From: Iris pallida
Taxonomy: Eukaryota > Streptophyta > Magnoliopsida > Asparagales > Iridaceae
Direction of reading: 5' to 3'
DNA length: 64,000 nt
Assembly (NCBI GenBank): GCA_029216955.1
Contig: JANAVB010010791.1
Span: forward strand, 10,715,586 to 10,779,585
This document shows positions 23,871 to 34,164 of the stretch, in pieces (within the stretch, counting starts at the first letter, position 1; each line of letters starts with the position of its first letter). Below the pieces are notes generated by a model, which was not told where the DNA came from, ran no database searches, and was given only the letters and a program-made list of their open reading frames with translations. The translations under genes and the position numbers were made by a program.

Positions 23871-24129
23871 TATTATGTCTTTATAGTCCTACCATAAAGT
23901 TTCATGCTATTAGTTCAAAGAAAAATCTACTAGACATCTAGCTTTTGGTTCAAGGAAGGACCATTGACTGGGAGAATATTAAAAACATTGGGTAGTCCTT
24001 TGGGACTTTGAGGGGTTACAGACAGAAAATCATTGTTGTCTACTGCTTGTTCTTTATATAGAGCAAAGTCTTGTGGAGGATGGCTTGGAACCCTTAATAA
24101 GTTCTCGGGCATTTGGAACGTCCGACGTA

Positions 24130-24550
24130 CTTTATAGAAAACACGGGTAGTACTTCATGCTACAGTGGGGTGACACCACCAAGAGGTACCTCTAAAGGTA
24201 AAACCTTGGCTTCGGGCCATGTCACAATGGCGTAGCACCGCACATAGGCAAGTGACCTAATGATGTAGAAAAAAGCGTGGTAGGAAGCACTACAAAGAGG
24301 CTGGACCTTATGTTACAGTGGTGTGACACCATAGAGGTACCTAGGAAGGGTAAAGCTTCGCCTTCACGAGCCATGTCACTGTGGTGTAACACTGCAAGGA
24401 AGCGAAAGGCTTCATGCTGAGTAGGTTGGCACTAGAAAGAGGCTTGGTCTCATGCTACAATGGTGGTGACACTACAGAGGTACCTAGAAAGGGTAAAGCC
24501 TCGGCTTTGGCCATGTCATAGTAGCGTAGCACCGCAAGAATGCAAAAGGC
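24130..24550 (+). repeat. Three imperfect ~145-bp repeats in the copia-1 3' region
   Basis: Units contain CATGCTACARTGG, a GTGACAC box, GAGGTACCT, GCCATGTCA and a GTAGCACCGC-like box (near 24233, 24386 and 24526). The related copia element at 32-39 kb has the same kind of array in the same place. Confidence 0.75.
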
Positions 24551-24883
24551 TTCATGCCAATACTCTTTAAAAGAACTCAACAAGAATGTATGAAAAGAGA
24601 TATAGGCCGTCTCTTGAGGAAAAGCTTGTCGACACCCAATATACATACACCGAAACCAGGTGGGCACAGGACCTTTAATGTGTAGCCAGAAACACAGTTG
24701 ATGTCATTATGTGAGTGGGAGAATTGTAGCTATAATATAGAATTCAAGACTTAGTCTATTCTTGTATCATACTATTGTTTGACCCATGTAAGAAGATTCA
24801 AGTCGAAGCAACATCTATCATAATGCATGATAGGATGTCACTGTGGGAAACACTCAACCCATATATTGAGATATATGGAAGAT

Positions 24884-25299
24884 TGTTGGTGTTTTTACCT
24901 TTGAAACTAGAAAGAAAGTCCAATATTGCTTATACCAAAAAGTGAGTATCTCAATATATAGCTTTGCTTGCGTTGAGAAGTGCACATGGGGTGTGGTGGG
25001 GCACATTGGTGCCATATGGGTTTCTAGTAGGAAAAATGATCCAATGAAGCATTTATGCTTTTTGTCATGTTTATGAAATTATTTCCTTAGCTAAGCCCCA
25101 AAGGGGCTTAGCAACTCGGACTCGGACTCGGGCGCAAAGTGGCACTTTATTGACGCACTTTGCACTTAGCACGTCAGCATCGGCGCATGGCATTTTTTGT
25201 GCTATTGGTGCGCTCGTCTTATATATGAGTTGCATGCGCTAGACGCATGGGCTCGACGCATAGGCTAGGAGCTTGGGCGGGTGCATGCATGGGGCATGC
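24884..25299 (+). repeat. 3' LTR of copia-1, left part
   Basis: Preceded by a purine-rich ATATATGGAAGAT tract and starting TGTTGGTG. It is interrupted after 25299 by a solo LTR and resumes near 28259, continuing to 29144. Confidence 0.88.
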
Positions 25300-27447
25300 T
25301 GTCATGCCCCAGTCCGAAAATATGTAGGATGAGGTGTGCGAATACATGCCAACTGTACGAATAAGTCGTAGTATGCTGTAAAATTATCTAAGTACAATAC
25401 AGGCAGGTATATCTAGCCTCATCTACAAAAAATAATATCACAGGATATAGGAACTGAATGGAATAGAAATAAAGTCTCAAATCACAAATACAGTCTCAGA
25501 GTCATGTGGAGAATAATCCATAGATAAAATATAATATCCAATACAAAAGATATCTCTAGGCAATAATAAAAAATAGCAGGGTGTCAGATAGCTAGATAAG
25601 GACACCCAATCACTAAGTTTATACTCCATGACGTATCAAAGATACTCCATGGGATCAACCTCTCGATCCTCATCAGTAGCAACTCCAACTCCATAGTCCG
25701 TAGGATATAGCTGTTCGTCCGAATCTGGAAAGAGCCAAGTCCTCAGGGGATATACAAGTATACATGATAGCATACTAAATGTAAAACGGATATATAATTA
25801 ATTGGAAAAGCGAGCCAACTAAGTTAATATGCACTCGAGTCATCGCTAGGGCACATGGATAGGGGTAAAAAAAATACGGACGTCCCCAAGACCGCTCGAA
25901 ATCTCATAGGACCATAAAGAAGAAGGTGAGATATCCACACGCTTACTAGATGATGCTCCCCTCCCAATGTACTGTCCAACTATGACGACAGCATGCAAGT
26001 CGACTCATAGATACCAAGCTAACTCTAACCATCTATAACTATCTGTGATGCGATCATACGCATTGATGGCCAGTCACCATGCTAATCTACATCCTCAGAT
26101 GCACTCATCTCACTAAACAGAACCATGTCAAACATCGTGTCCAGGCCTGAAGGTAACCAAGTACCCTCCAATGCATTGGTCAAGTCGACTAACCCTTAGG
26201 TCACGGACTCAAATGATGGATCGACTCAAAATTGATTTGCACCCGAGTAGGCTCAGACGCACGTTACTAGATAATAAAATTGATTTTATATAAATGTAAA
26301 CTGCAGAAGTTTTAGGAAGGTATACTTGCCTTCCAAATCCGACTATAAGCCAACTAAAACTGCTCCGGCGTCCTCGAAGGAAACTTCACGAACACCTATC
26401 AATTTAGGGTAACACTAATTACTCTTAATTAACTAATTCAAGTAAGATTATTAACTAGTTATTACTTCTAGGTTGTCTTCACAACAAGTAATTAAAACAA
26501 AATCAAACTAGCTACCATACAACATCAAATTCCTTATTAAAACCATTAATTAACAACTATTATTAATTCTGGAAAAGTAGGTAAAATGTTAGTTCTTAAT
26601 AAGAGTAATATCACCTGCAAGTTTTAAGGCCCAAAACATTAAGGGAAGTCAAAACTAGGTCACTACGAGTTGCCGGCTAATAACAAAATCCAATATTTAG
26701 TAATAAAATCAATTCTGAAATAAATACTTAATAAATCAGAAAAAATAGAAAATAAAATATTTTTGATGTTCAAATTATTGGGTTTTGGTCAGGGTTTAGG
26801 TTTGAAATGGTCAGACTCAAGTTTTGGCAAAACTAGGTCAAAGCTAGTTGAAAATATCCATATTTTATATATCCAATATATTCTGAAGATATAGTTTTAA
26901 AATCTGAATATATTTTATAAAAACAGAAATAAATAGTTTTATATATCAAAATATATAGTTTTAATCATAACAAACAACTAGGGTTCATGCCTACCAAGTT
27001 GGCATCAACTTGTATACAATTTTTCTACAAAAACTTGACATTACCATAACCAAAACTCGATTTATAAATTCATACTTAAATCTGGAATAATACTTAAAAT
27101 CAGTAATTAATATATATCTAATTTATATGATCATAAAATAAGCAAAGATTTAATCGTGGGTTCTAGGGTTTCAAATAGGTACCCCAATATAAAGGTTCAA
27201 GAACATAAAACCTAACTAGAAGCTTGCAAATTTGGATTTGTCCAAGGCACACCAAAATATCTATTAATATATAAAATAGAAATGAAAAAGAGGAGAGAAT
27301 AACATATACATTGGTTTGATCATAAACTTGCAAGATTTAAACAATGTTATAAATATATTATAGTTTGGCACAACAACGAGTTCATGGTTTTCAAGCTTTC
27401 ATTAATGGTACATAGTGAGAGGTTGAAGATGAAGTAAAACTCATGCA

Positions 27448-27525
<78 letters not shown>

Positions 27526-27589
27526 AAGAGATTAGAGGAGACAGAGAGAATACCTTTAAAATATGAGAGAAAGGGAGAGAAATAGGGGG

Positions 27590-27775
27590 TTCGGTCGATG
27601 GCTTAGGGGGTGTCCGGCGGTCGGTGGTGGCCTGGGGGTCGGGTGCAAGGGTGGAGAGAGAGGGAGAGATATGTGATTAGGGTTCGGTCGATGGCTTAGG
27701 GGGTGTCCGGCGGTCGGTGGCGGCCTGGGGGTCGGGTGCAAGTGTGGAGAGAGAGGGAGAGATATGTGATTAGGG
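27590..27775. repeat. 93-bp tandem duplication
   Basis: Two nearly identical units starting TTCGGTCGATGGC at 27590 and 27683, GC-rich within AT-rich surroundings. Open frames here are repeat artefacts. Confidence 0.85.
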
Positions 27776-27797
27776 TTTGGGTTTGATATATATACGG

Positions 27798-27803
<6 letters not shown>

Positions 27804-27878
<75 letters not shown>

Positions 27879-27912
27879 GGGTTTTTATTAGGATTGGCCA
27901 CCCCCTCTCTCC

Positions 27913-27960
<48 letters not shown>

Positions 27961-27991
27961 GGAGAGAGGGGGTGGCCAATCCTAATAAAAA
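27804..27991. repeat. TA array with a 34-bp-arm palindrome
   Basis: A TA array (27804-27878) is followed by an arm at 27882-27915, a second TA array, and an exact inverted copy of the arm at 27958-27991. The whole 27882-27991 segment can fold on itself. Confidence 0.9.
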
Positions 27992-28258
27992 ATAGGTTCT
28001 GACAACCCATAGGGGGTGGCTTGGTAGAAATATGATTGGTTTTGGTTTCCTAATTTATGAAACATAAGTTAAAACTTATATTCAAATGTGAAAATCCAAT
28101 TGGAGGTTTAACTTGGATTTGATTGGAGAAATATATGCACGCTAATTGTCATACAAAAGAATTTAAAAGTAAAATTCAATAATATATGGCAAATTGGAAA
28201 TTGATTGGGAGAGGGTGCATGAAATATTTTCCACCAATCAATCTCATGGGAGCATGCA

Positions 28259-29144
28259 CATGGGCTTGTGCGTGCTGTGCGCGGCTATGCGCGCATGCGT
28301 TGCTGCGGGGCAGCAGTGCGCATGCGCTCGGCACATGGGCTCGACGCATGGGTGAGGCGCATAAGCGGGTACATCGGCAGCATGCGTAAGGGCTTGTGCG
28401 GGCTGTGAGCGTATGTGCATTTATGCGAATGTGTGCATGCATAGCTGCGGGGCATGCTGGCTTGCTCGCCTGTGCTGTTGGTGGTTTTTAAGCACAGGCG
28501 CATGGGCTGACGGGCTGTTGGACGCATGGGCGTTGTTGGCGGTTAATTAGGTTGATTGAGAGATTTGAGCGGATATAGAAAGATTGAGTCAGTTATTCAG
28601 ATTTGTTTTTTATGTGATTTGAACTTAATTCAGTTACATATTTCTATTATTCGCTTGTATATTTTAGCAATCAGTTGGCAGTCATGATTAGGGTTAGGGC
28701 TTCCAGCTAACTCTATAAATACTCTCTTCGTGCCTCCTTTGAGGACGTACTCCGAAATTTAGAGGCGAAGAGAGTTGTGGCCGTTGCCTTCAGAATCCAA
28801 AGGAGTTCGGCGAGTTCGTACAGGAGGTGACGGCGAGCGTTCCAGAAGTTCACTCAGAACTTACTGGTTCTTGGAAACAGATCACGGTATGCCGAATCAT
28901 GTTTTGACCAACGATGATTTTAATCATCCCAACAGAGTTGTCTTTCTCTCTTTCTTCTTCTTCTTCTTCTTCTTCTTCTTCTTCTTCTTCTTCTCTGAGT
29001 GGCTTAAGGAAATTAGAAGAGCAACTGGTTTGCCAGTGGTCTCTCATTATGACTGTTGCTTTAACAGAATATAGAACAAATTTATTTGCATGAGATCTCT
29101 AATTTCCAATGGTTCTTCTATCTATATCAGTTTCGGGAATAACA
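28259..29144 (+). repeat. 3' LTR of copia-1, right part
   Basis: Matches 5' LTR sequence from about 16400 onward, including CTCTATAAATACTCTCTTC (28710) and the GGGAATAACA end. It contains many GCATGC/CATGCA motifs and a (TTC)n run at 28952-28994 expanded relative to the 5' LTR. Confidence 0.85.
28952..28994. repeat. (TTC)n microsatellite
   Basis: About 14 TTC/CTT units inside the copia-1 3' LTR. The 5' LTR has only a short T/C run at the same place, so the expansion is later than insertion. Confidence 0.95.
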
Positions 29145-29262
29145 ACTAGTATAGTTTGCTAAGCTCTCTCAACCAATAAAATAGATACACATGGCGCTGA
29201 GTAGAGTAATAAATATTTAATTTTCATTTATCACAACCAAAATACTTCGAGAATGTCAGGGG

Positions 29263-29493
29263 CAGGGGCGGAGCGTAAGGTGGGCTATCCGGGCTGTAGC
29301 CCGGGCTTAAATAATTAGCAGTAGCTAGCAATATATACCACATGAAAGCTGTAGCTCAGGTGGTTGAGTTAATTGGCTTTGATAGCGTTGGTTTCTGGTT
29401 CGAATCCTATGGTAGTAGTTTTTTGTTTTTGTTTTTGTTTTTTTTATTGATTGCTTAGCCCCCCCTAAAAAAAATTTTCTGCCTCCGCCCTTG
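29263..29493. mobile_element. hAT-type MITE, 231 bp
   Basis: Ends are CAGGGGCGGAGC and the inverse of CAAGGGCGGAGG, giving inverted termini of about 11 bp with one or two mismatches. Perfect 8-bp target duplications GTCAGGGG lie at 29255-29262 and 29494-29501. Eight-base duplications and CAGGGGCGGA-like ends are typical of plant hAT elements. There is no coding capacity, so it would need a transposase from elsewhere. Confidence 0.88.
29347..29424 (+). other. tRNA-like Pol III promoter inside the MITE
   Basis: An A-box-like GTAGCTCAGGTGG (29351-29363) and a perfect B box GGTTCGAATCC (29397-29407) are 33 bp apart, followed by a T run (29419-29424). I could not draw a good acceptor or T stem, so this is not called a tRNA gene. 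Confidence 0.6.
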
Positions 29494-29501
29494 GTCAGGG
29501 G

Positions 29502-30323
29502 CTTTACCAGCCACCCAACGCAGAGTCATGCAGCCACCCCTAACAGTGTTAATTATATGCCTCTTTCTTCTGAAAATAAAAGTTTTATCTTAAATATTAC
29601 TTAGTCAATTTAATCATATAGAGCACATTATTTAACCCCTTCATTCCGTAATAAACATACAAAAGCAGTTTAAATTATTTGTTTGAAGAAAAACATCGGC
29701 TTCACTCCAGCACTATATATATAGATTCTTCTGTAACCACCAAGCTCATTCATGCAGGAACAGTATAACCTGAAAGAGACAAACTCAAATATGTTTACAA
29801 AATGAATTGTCATATTAATTTAGCAAGTTCAATAAATAAAGTAAAACTTAAGGAGACAACATCTATAATTTACTATATATTTGTCATGTTTGTATGAATA
29901 AATTAAATTTATTATTTGTAATTAAGAACTTCGTATATATATATGGTCCTTCTATAATACATGGGATGTATCAATACATCACAAATAATTGCATTAAAAA
30001 TGCATTAAAAATTGTGAAAGGTGTATACTTTGACTTTGACTTTACCTATTACTTTGACTTCGGCTTTAATCTGAACCATTGGATCAACATCCAATGATTC
30101 AGATTTGGAATGTATCGATACAAATTTTTACATGGAATGTATTGAAGAATTTATATATATATATGAAAATGCCTAAGCCGTTTGCTTATCACACACTAAT
30201 TAATTAAAAAATAAAATTTAACTACCACCATGTCTTATGTATCCTAAAAATAATGAAAATAAATTTATAACTAAATGTAAAAATAACTTAAAATCTATAT
30301 AACTATTTAAACATATATCCAAA

Positions 30324-30392
<69 letters not shown>

Positions 30393-31089
30393 CAAATTCA
30401 TATTAAAATATATTTAGTATTAAAACTATATTTGAACTAGCTATATGGTATTATTTAAACATATTCAATGTTCCACAAAGATTTTTTTTTAATTAAAATA
30501 TATTTAATATTTAAAGTAACTACATAGTATAACCTAAACATATATCTAAAGTTCTACAAAGAACAAATTTTAATTAATATATATTAAATATTAAACTAAC
30601 TTCATGGTATTATATAAACATGTATCCAAATTCTAATTTAATTTTTCTTGACAAATTATTTTTATGGGCGTGCATTGCATGTGCATATTACTAATATATT
30701 TAAAAAGATCGACTTGAAAACGGTTCAAAGTAAATCGTTTAAGTTGTATGTATTCTCACCTGATTAAAAATTAAAAAATATATACTAACTAATTGTTTTA
30801 ACTATTTAATATTATTTAGCTATAGTCGAGCACCTCTAACTCAAATGGTTAAGATAAATAATATTTTTTTCTGGCTAGATGGATTTTATATTCCACAAGA
30901 TGGTATTATTTATAATAAATTTTAATTTTAATTTTAATTTTTTTTTTATATTCGTTCAATGGACGTGCACCTTACTAGTGGTATTAGAGTAACTCGGGGG
31001 TTATATTTTGCTGGTGTACGTGCATTTTAATTAGTCAGATTTTGAACTGAGTGAGTTTTTTGGTGTGGTATATATATATATGAACATTC
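29502..31089. other. AT-rich intergenic region
   Basis: No gene or transposon was recognised, apart from a TA array at about 30328-30390. A TATATATATAG box near 29728 is followed by no convincing ORF. It forms the 3' flank of the lipid-transfer-like gene. Confidence 0.6.
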
Positions 31090-31434
31090 TTAATTACTTC
31101 CACATTTGGTTCCGGATTCCAGAGGGCGCTTGCAGATGCGGGCGACGGCCACGGCCTTCTCCATGCTGATGGCCTTCTCGATCGTGGGGTCGACGTGGTC
31201 GCAGGCGCACTTCATGTCGACCCGGAGGACGGCGTCGCAGCACTCCGCCGAGACCTTGTCGACCGGGGAGCCTGCGGACCACTGGACGTACTCGGCGCAC
31301 TTGGAGACCAAGCTCCCGAGCTGGTTCCCGCACTCGACAGCCCCATCAGCAGAGAGCAAAACAGCTCCAAAGATCACTAGGCCCAGAAGGGATGAAACTA
31401 CCAGCCATGGCTTCTTGTTGTTGAGAGCTGCCAT
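31090..31434 (-). CDS. Secreted eight-cysteine protein, lipid-transfer-protein-like
   Basis: 114 residues, intact, no intron. Residues 8-32 form a hydrophobic signal peptide ending near LSADGA, so the mature protein of about 82 residues is probably secreted. Cysteines at 35, 46, 65, 66, 76, 78, 101 and 111 give C-x10-C-x18-CC-x9-C-x-C-x22-C-x9-C, the eight-cysteine layout of plant non-specific lipid-transfer-like proteins, which bind lipids in an internal cavity. Seed storage and inhibitor proteins share the same fold. The gene is much more GC-rich than its surroundings. A TATA box lies 70 bp upstream of the ATG. It is the only ordinary, intact host gene I can support here; the ligand cannot be read from the sequence. 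Confidence 0.9.
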   Translation of the reverse strand: MAALNNKKPWLVVSSLLGLVIFGAVLLSADGAVECGNQLGSLVSKCAEYVQWSAGSPVDKVSAECCDAVLRVDMKCACDHVDPTIEKAISMEKAVAVARICKRPLESGTKCGSN

Positions 31435-31503
31435 TGGTGTATATATATATATATGTATTATGATTCTCTATTTTTCTCTTGCTTTGCACCATGACGGTGT
31501 CTC

Positions 31504-31512
31504 GATTTATAG
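31504..31512 (-). promoter_or_regulatory. TATA box of the lipid-transfer-like gene
   Basis: CTATAAATC on the minus strand, 70 bp before the ATG, placing the start of transcription near 31475. A short TA run (31439-31454) lies in the predicted 5' leader. Confidence 0.65.
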
Positions 31513-31522
31513 GAGAAGCTAA

Positions 31523-31982
31523 TGCCTAGCTTCACGAGGTCTGCACTGCTTAGATTACTGCTTACGTGTACGTTTGTGAACATACCTAAGTTACATTTAA
31601 TAAAAATGTGGGATAAATTGGTAATTTGTTGTCTAATTTCAGGTAATTTAAGTAGTAATCAAACTCGTCATCGTTGCAAGCAAATTGCACTTGATATGGT
31701 CCATGATGCATCTAATTGTTCAATGTTATCGTGATTTGTCTAAATTTAACGACACATAGTTTGCAATCGGTTGAAAGAATTCTTCCAAAATTTAGTACTA
31801 CGTGAATCAACTATAATTACAATTGTAACCTACCAATTTGTAGTACTCATTCAGAACTTGTTTCATATACAATTTAGCCAGTCATTGCATGGAGCAAACC
31901 ACAAAAGCTCTAAGACTGTATATAAGAATCTAAGAATCCAGCGCAACGATCAGAATACATATATTATTTTTGTTTATTTTTT
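31523..31982. other. Upstream flank of the lipid-transfer-like gene
   Basis: No coding or repeat signature recognised. It probably contains the distal promoter. Confidence 0.5.
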
Positions 31983-32192
31983 GGTATCCGGTCTTGGGCT
32001 TCACTCGGGGCCGCGGCCTATGCCGCCCAGCCACCACTGAGTGCGGGAGGAGGAGACCCAATATATATTAAAAAAAATTTGTATCCGGTCTTAGACTTCA
32101 CTCGGGGCCGGGGCCTACGCCGCCCAGCCACCCCGAGTGCGAGAGGGGTAACTCGATCCCGGGTCTCCCGTAGGAGAACCCTCCCCCTAACC
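31983..32192 (-). repeat. SINE-like unit with a second partial copy
   Basis: Two copies of a GC-rich body (CACTCGGGGCC...CCGCCCAGCCACC on the plus strand) lie at about 31983-32062 and 32081-32192, separated by an A-rich stretch. On the minus strand the longer copy begins AGTGGTTAGGGGGAGGG, has a B-box-like GGGATCGAGTTACC, and ends GACCGGATACAAATTTTTTTT. This fits a tRNA-derived SINE whose A box is weak; the second copy lacks the promoter half. Confidence 0.6.
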
Positions 32193-32193
32193 A

Positions 32194-32247
<54 letters not shown>

Positions 32248-32251
<4 letters not shown>

Positions 32252-33099
32252 AGTGCCGAGGCACAATTTTCGATGAAAAATTCTGAAACTAAAACAATTG
32301 TACACACAACGTTTCAAATGCAGCACCTTAAAGAAGATGTGCAACAGAGATCCTGGAGGATTCTGAATTACGAGGATCTAAAAAGATTCTACGTAATACA
32401 CAAAAAATCTAAAGAGACTTTGTGCAAGCAACTATCGGCAGTAGAGCTTCTAAAAAGAAGTTACTGTAAAAGGCAACAGCAACGATGACAGGCGAGAATG
32501 AGATGCTGGGTTGAATGTACCACCGTTGCTCAAAGCTTTATTCGCCCCACACGAGCACGAACAGCTTCCAGGAACCAGCAAGTTCACGAAGAACTTCTGG
32601 AACGCTCGTAAGTCAATATTTGAGACTTGAACGGACTTCCTGGACTTAACAGACTCCCTCAACTCTCTGCTTGGTGCATCTTTCAAAGGAGGCCAAGGGG
32701 CTCTATTTATAAAGTGGAGTTGAGACTTCACCTCTTCTCCTATCCGATGTGGGACTAAAATACCAATACTCAAAAATAGAGTTTGATATTTTAGATCATC
32801 CCACAATCAGCATAGAAGTGTGCCAGTCCACGCCTACCCCCCGAACACTCTCGTGCATGCACGAGACTTCCTGGAGTCCGTGTCCGAGTCCGAGTCCGCA
32901 CAACAAAAATTAACTTGCATCCTTGTTGGATTTAATCATTTTTCCTTCTAGAAAAATACGCCCACATGGCACAAACTTGTGCCCCACTACACCTCATGTG
33001 CACACCTCAACACAAGCAATACATTATATTGAGATACTCACCATTTGGTGTAGCCGATGTGGGACTATGTTTTCTAGTCCAAAGGCAAAAACACCAACA
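32248..33099 (-). repeat. 3' LTR of copia-2
   Basis: On the minus strand it begins TGTTGGTGTTTTTGCC and ends CGGCACTAACA. A TATA box on that strand lies near 32702-32712, altered to TATAAATAG with TTTATAAA on its outer side. Confidence 0.93.
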
Positions 33100-33110
33100 A
33101 TCCCCCACAT
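33100..33110 (-). promoter_or_regulatory. Polypurine tract of copia-2
   Basis: ATGTGGGGGAT on the minus strand directly before the 3' LTR; it primes plus-strand DNA synthesis in this class. Confidence 0.85.
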
Positions 33111-33429
33111 ATCTCAATATATGGGTTGAGCGTTCCCCACAGTGACTGTACATCATGCATTAGGAGAGACGTCGCTACGACTTGAATCTTCCCGCATAGG
33201 TTAAATAACAGCATGATACAAGAATGGACTAAGCCTTGAATTCTGCACCATAACTGCAATTCTTCCTACTCACATAATAACATCAACTGTGTTTCTGGCT
33301 GCACATTGAAGGCCTTGTGCCAGCCTGATTTCAGTGTATAATTTTGGGCGTCTACAAGTTTACCCTCAAGAGACGGCCTGATATCTCTTTCCATACACTA
33401 TAGGTGAGTACTTTATTAAAGAGATATGG

Positions 33430-33890
33430 CATGAAGCCTTGCGCTTCCTTGCGGTGCTACGTCGCTATGACATGGCCTGAAGTCGAGGCATTACCCCTAC
33501 CTGGGAACCTCATCGTAGTGTCATACTACTGTAGCATGAGGTCACAAGCCTCTTTGTAATGCCAAACTACCCAGCATGAAGCCTAAGACTTCCTTGCGGT
33601 GTTACGCCGCAACGATATGGCTTGCAATGCCGAGGCTTTATCCCTACCTGGGTACCTCATCGTGGTGTCGTGCCACTGTAACATGGGGCCATCCTCCCCT
33701 TTGTAGTGCTGTCTACAACTCTTTAATTACGTCATACAGCATTAGGCTACCTGCCTATTTGCGGTGCTACGCCTCTATGACTTGGCTTGCAAAGCCGAGG
33801 CATTACCCCTACCTGGGAACCTCATGGTGGAGTCATCCCACTGTAGCATGGAGTTTCACTCCTTGTAGTGCTGCTCTACCGTGCTTCCTG
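33430..33890 (-). repeat. Three imperfect ~150-bp repeats in the copia-2 3' region
   Basis: GCGGTGYTACG boxes recur at 33451, 33594 and 33761, each followed by CATGGC-like, CCGAGGC-like, TACCTGGG and CTCATCGTGGTGTC-like boxes. The array lies between pol and the polypurine tract, as in copia-1. Confidence 0.78.
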
Positions 33891-34164
33891 TAAAGCACAC
33901 CAGGCATTCACTCTGCCTGAGAACTCATTAAGGCGTTTAAGCCAACCTTCCACAGGATCTGTTTTTTCTGCAGAAAAAAAATACATAGTAGACAACAGTG
34001 GTTATGGGTCCGTATCCCTTCCATGTTCCAGAGAACAAGTACCCACTGTTACCTGATAGTTTTCCAGTCAGTGATCCTCCTTTGAACCAAAAGTTAGATG
34101 CCTAGTAGATTTCTCTTTGAACTAATAGCATAAAACTTTATGGTAGGATTACAAAGACACACTA

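Larger units (their letters stand above)
25300..28258 (-). mobile_element. Solo LTR of the B-like chromovirus family in the copia-1 3' LTR
   Basis: The left edge TGTCATGCCCCAGTCC matches the B element LTR terminus (TGTAACGCCCCAGTCC), read as the LTR 3' end on the minus strand. No gag or pol is present. The right edge is placed where copia LTR sequence resumes; flanks CATGC and CATGG would be a 4/5 target duplication. The interior is AT-rich with two TA arrays, a 93-bp tandem duplication and a large palindrome. Confidence 0.68.
16084..29144 (+). mobile_element. Ty1/copia retrotransposon copia-1, with two nested insertions
   Basis: LTRs begin TGTTGGTGTTTTTACC (16084 and 24884) and end GGGAATAACA (17246 and 29144). 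Perfect 5-bp target duplications ACTAG flank the whole unit (16079-16083 and 29145-29149). The coding part (17270-23870) is full of stops and frameshifts. A gypsy element splits gag, and a solo LTR splits the 3' LTR. Protein segments closely match those of the minus-strand copia element at 32-39 kb, so both are one family. Confidence 0.93.

Noticed and set aside
27777..27959. Tyr/Ile repeat open frames over TA arrays (also near 32.2, 39.0-39.3 and 41.7 kb)
   Set aside because: Pure translation of microsatellites, not genes.
28176..28527. Cys/His/Arg-rich open frames
   Set aside because: They lie in GCGCATG-rich copia-1 LTR sequence, with no start context or family match.
29347..29424. Functional tRNA gene
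   Set aside because: A and B boxes are good, but acceptor and T stems do not pair well; it sits inside a MITE.
30834..30900. tRNA-like segment (CTCTAACTCAAATGGTTAAG)
   Set aside because: Weak A-box likeness only; no B box or terminator at the right distance.
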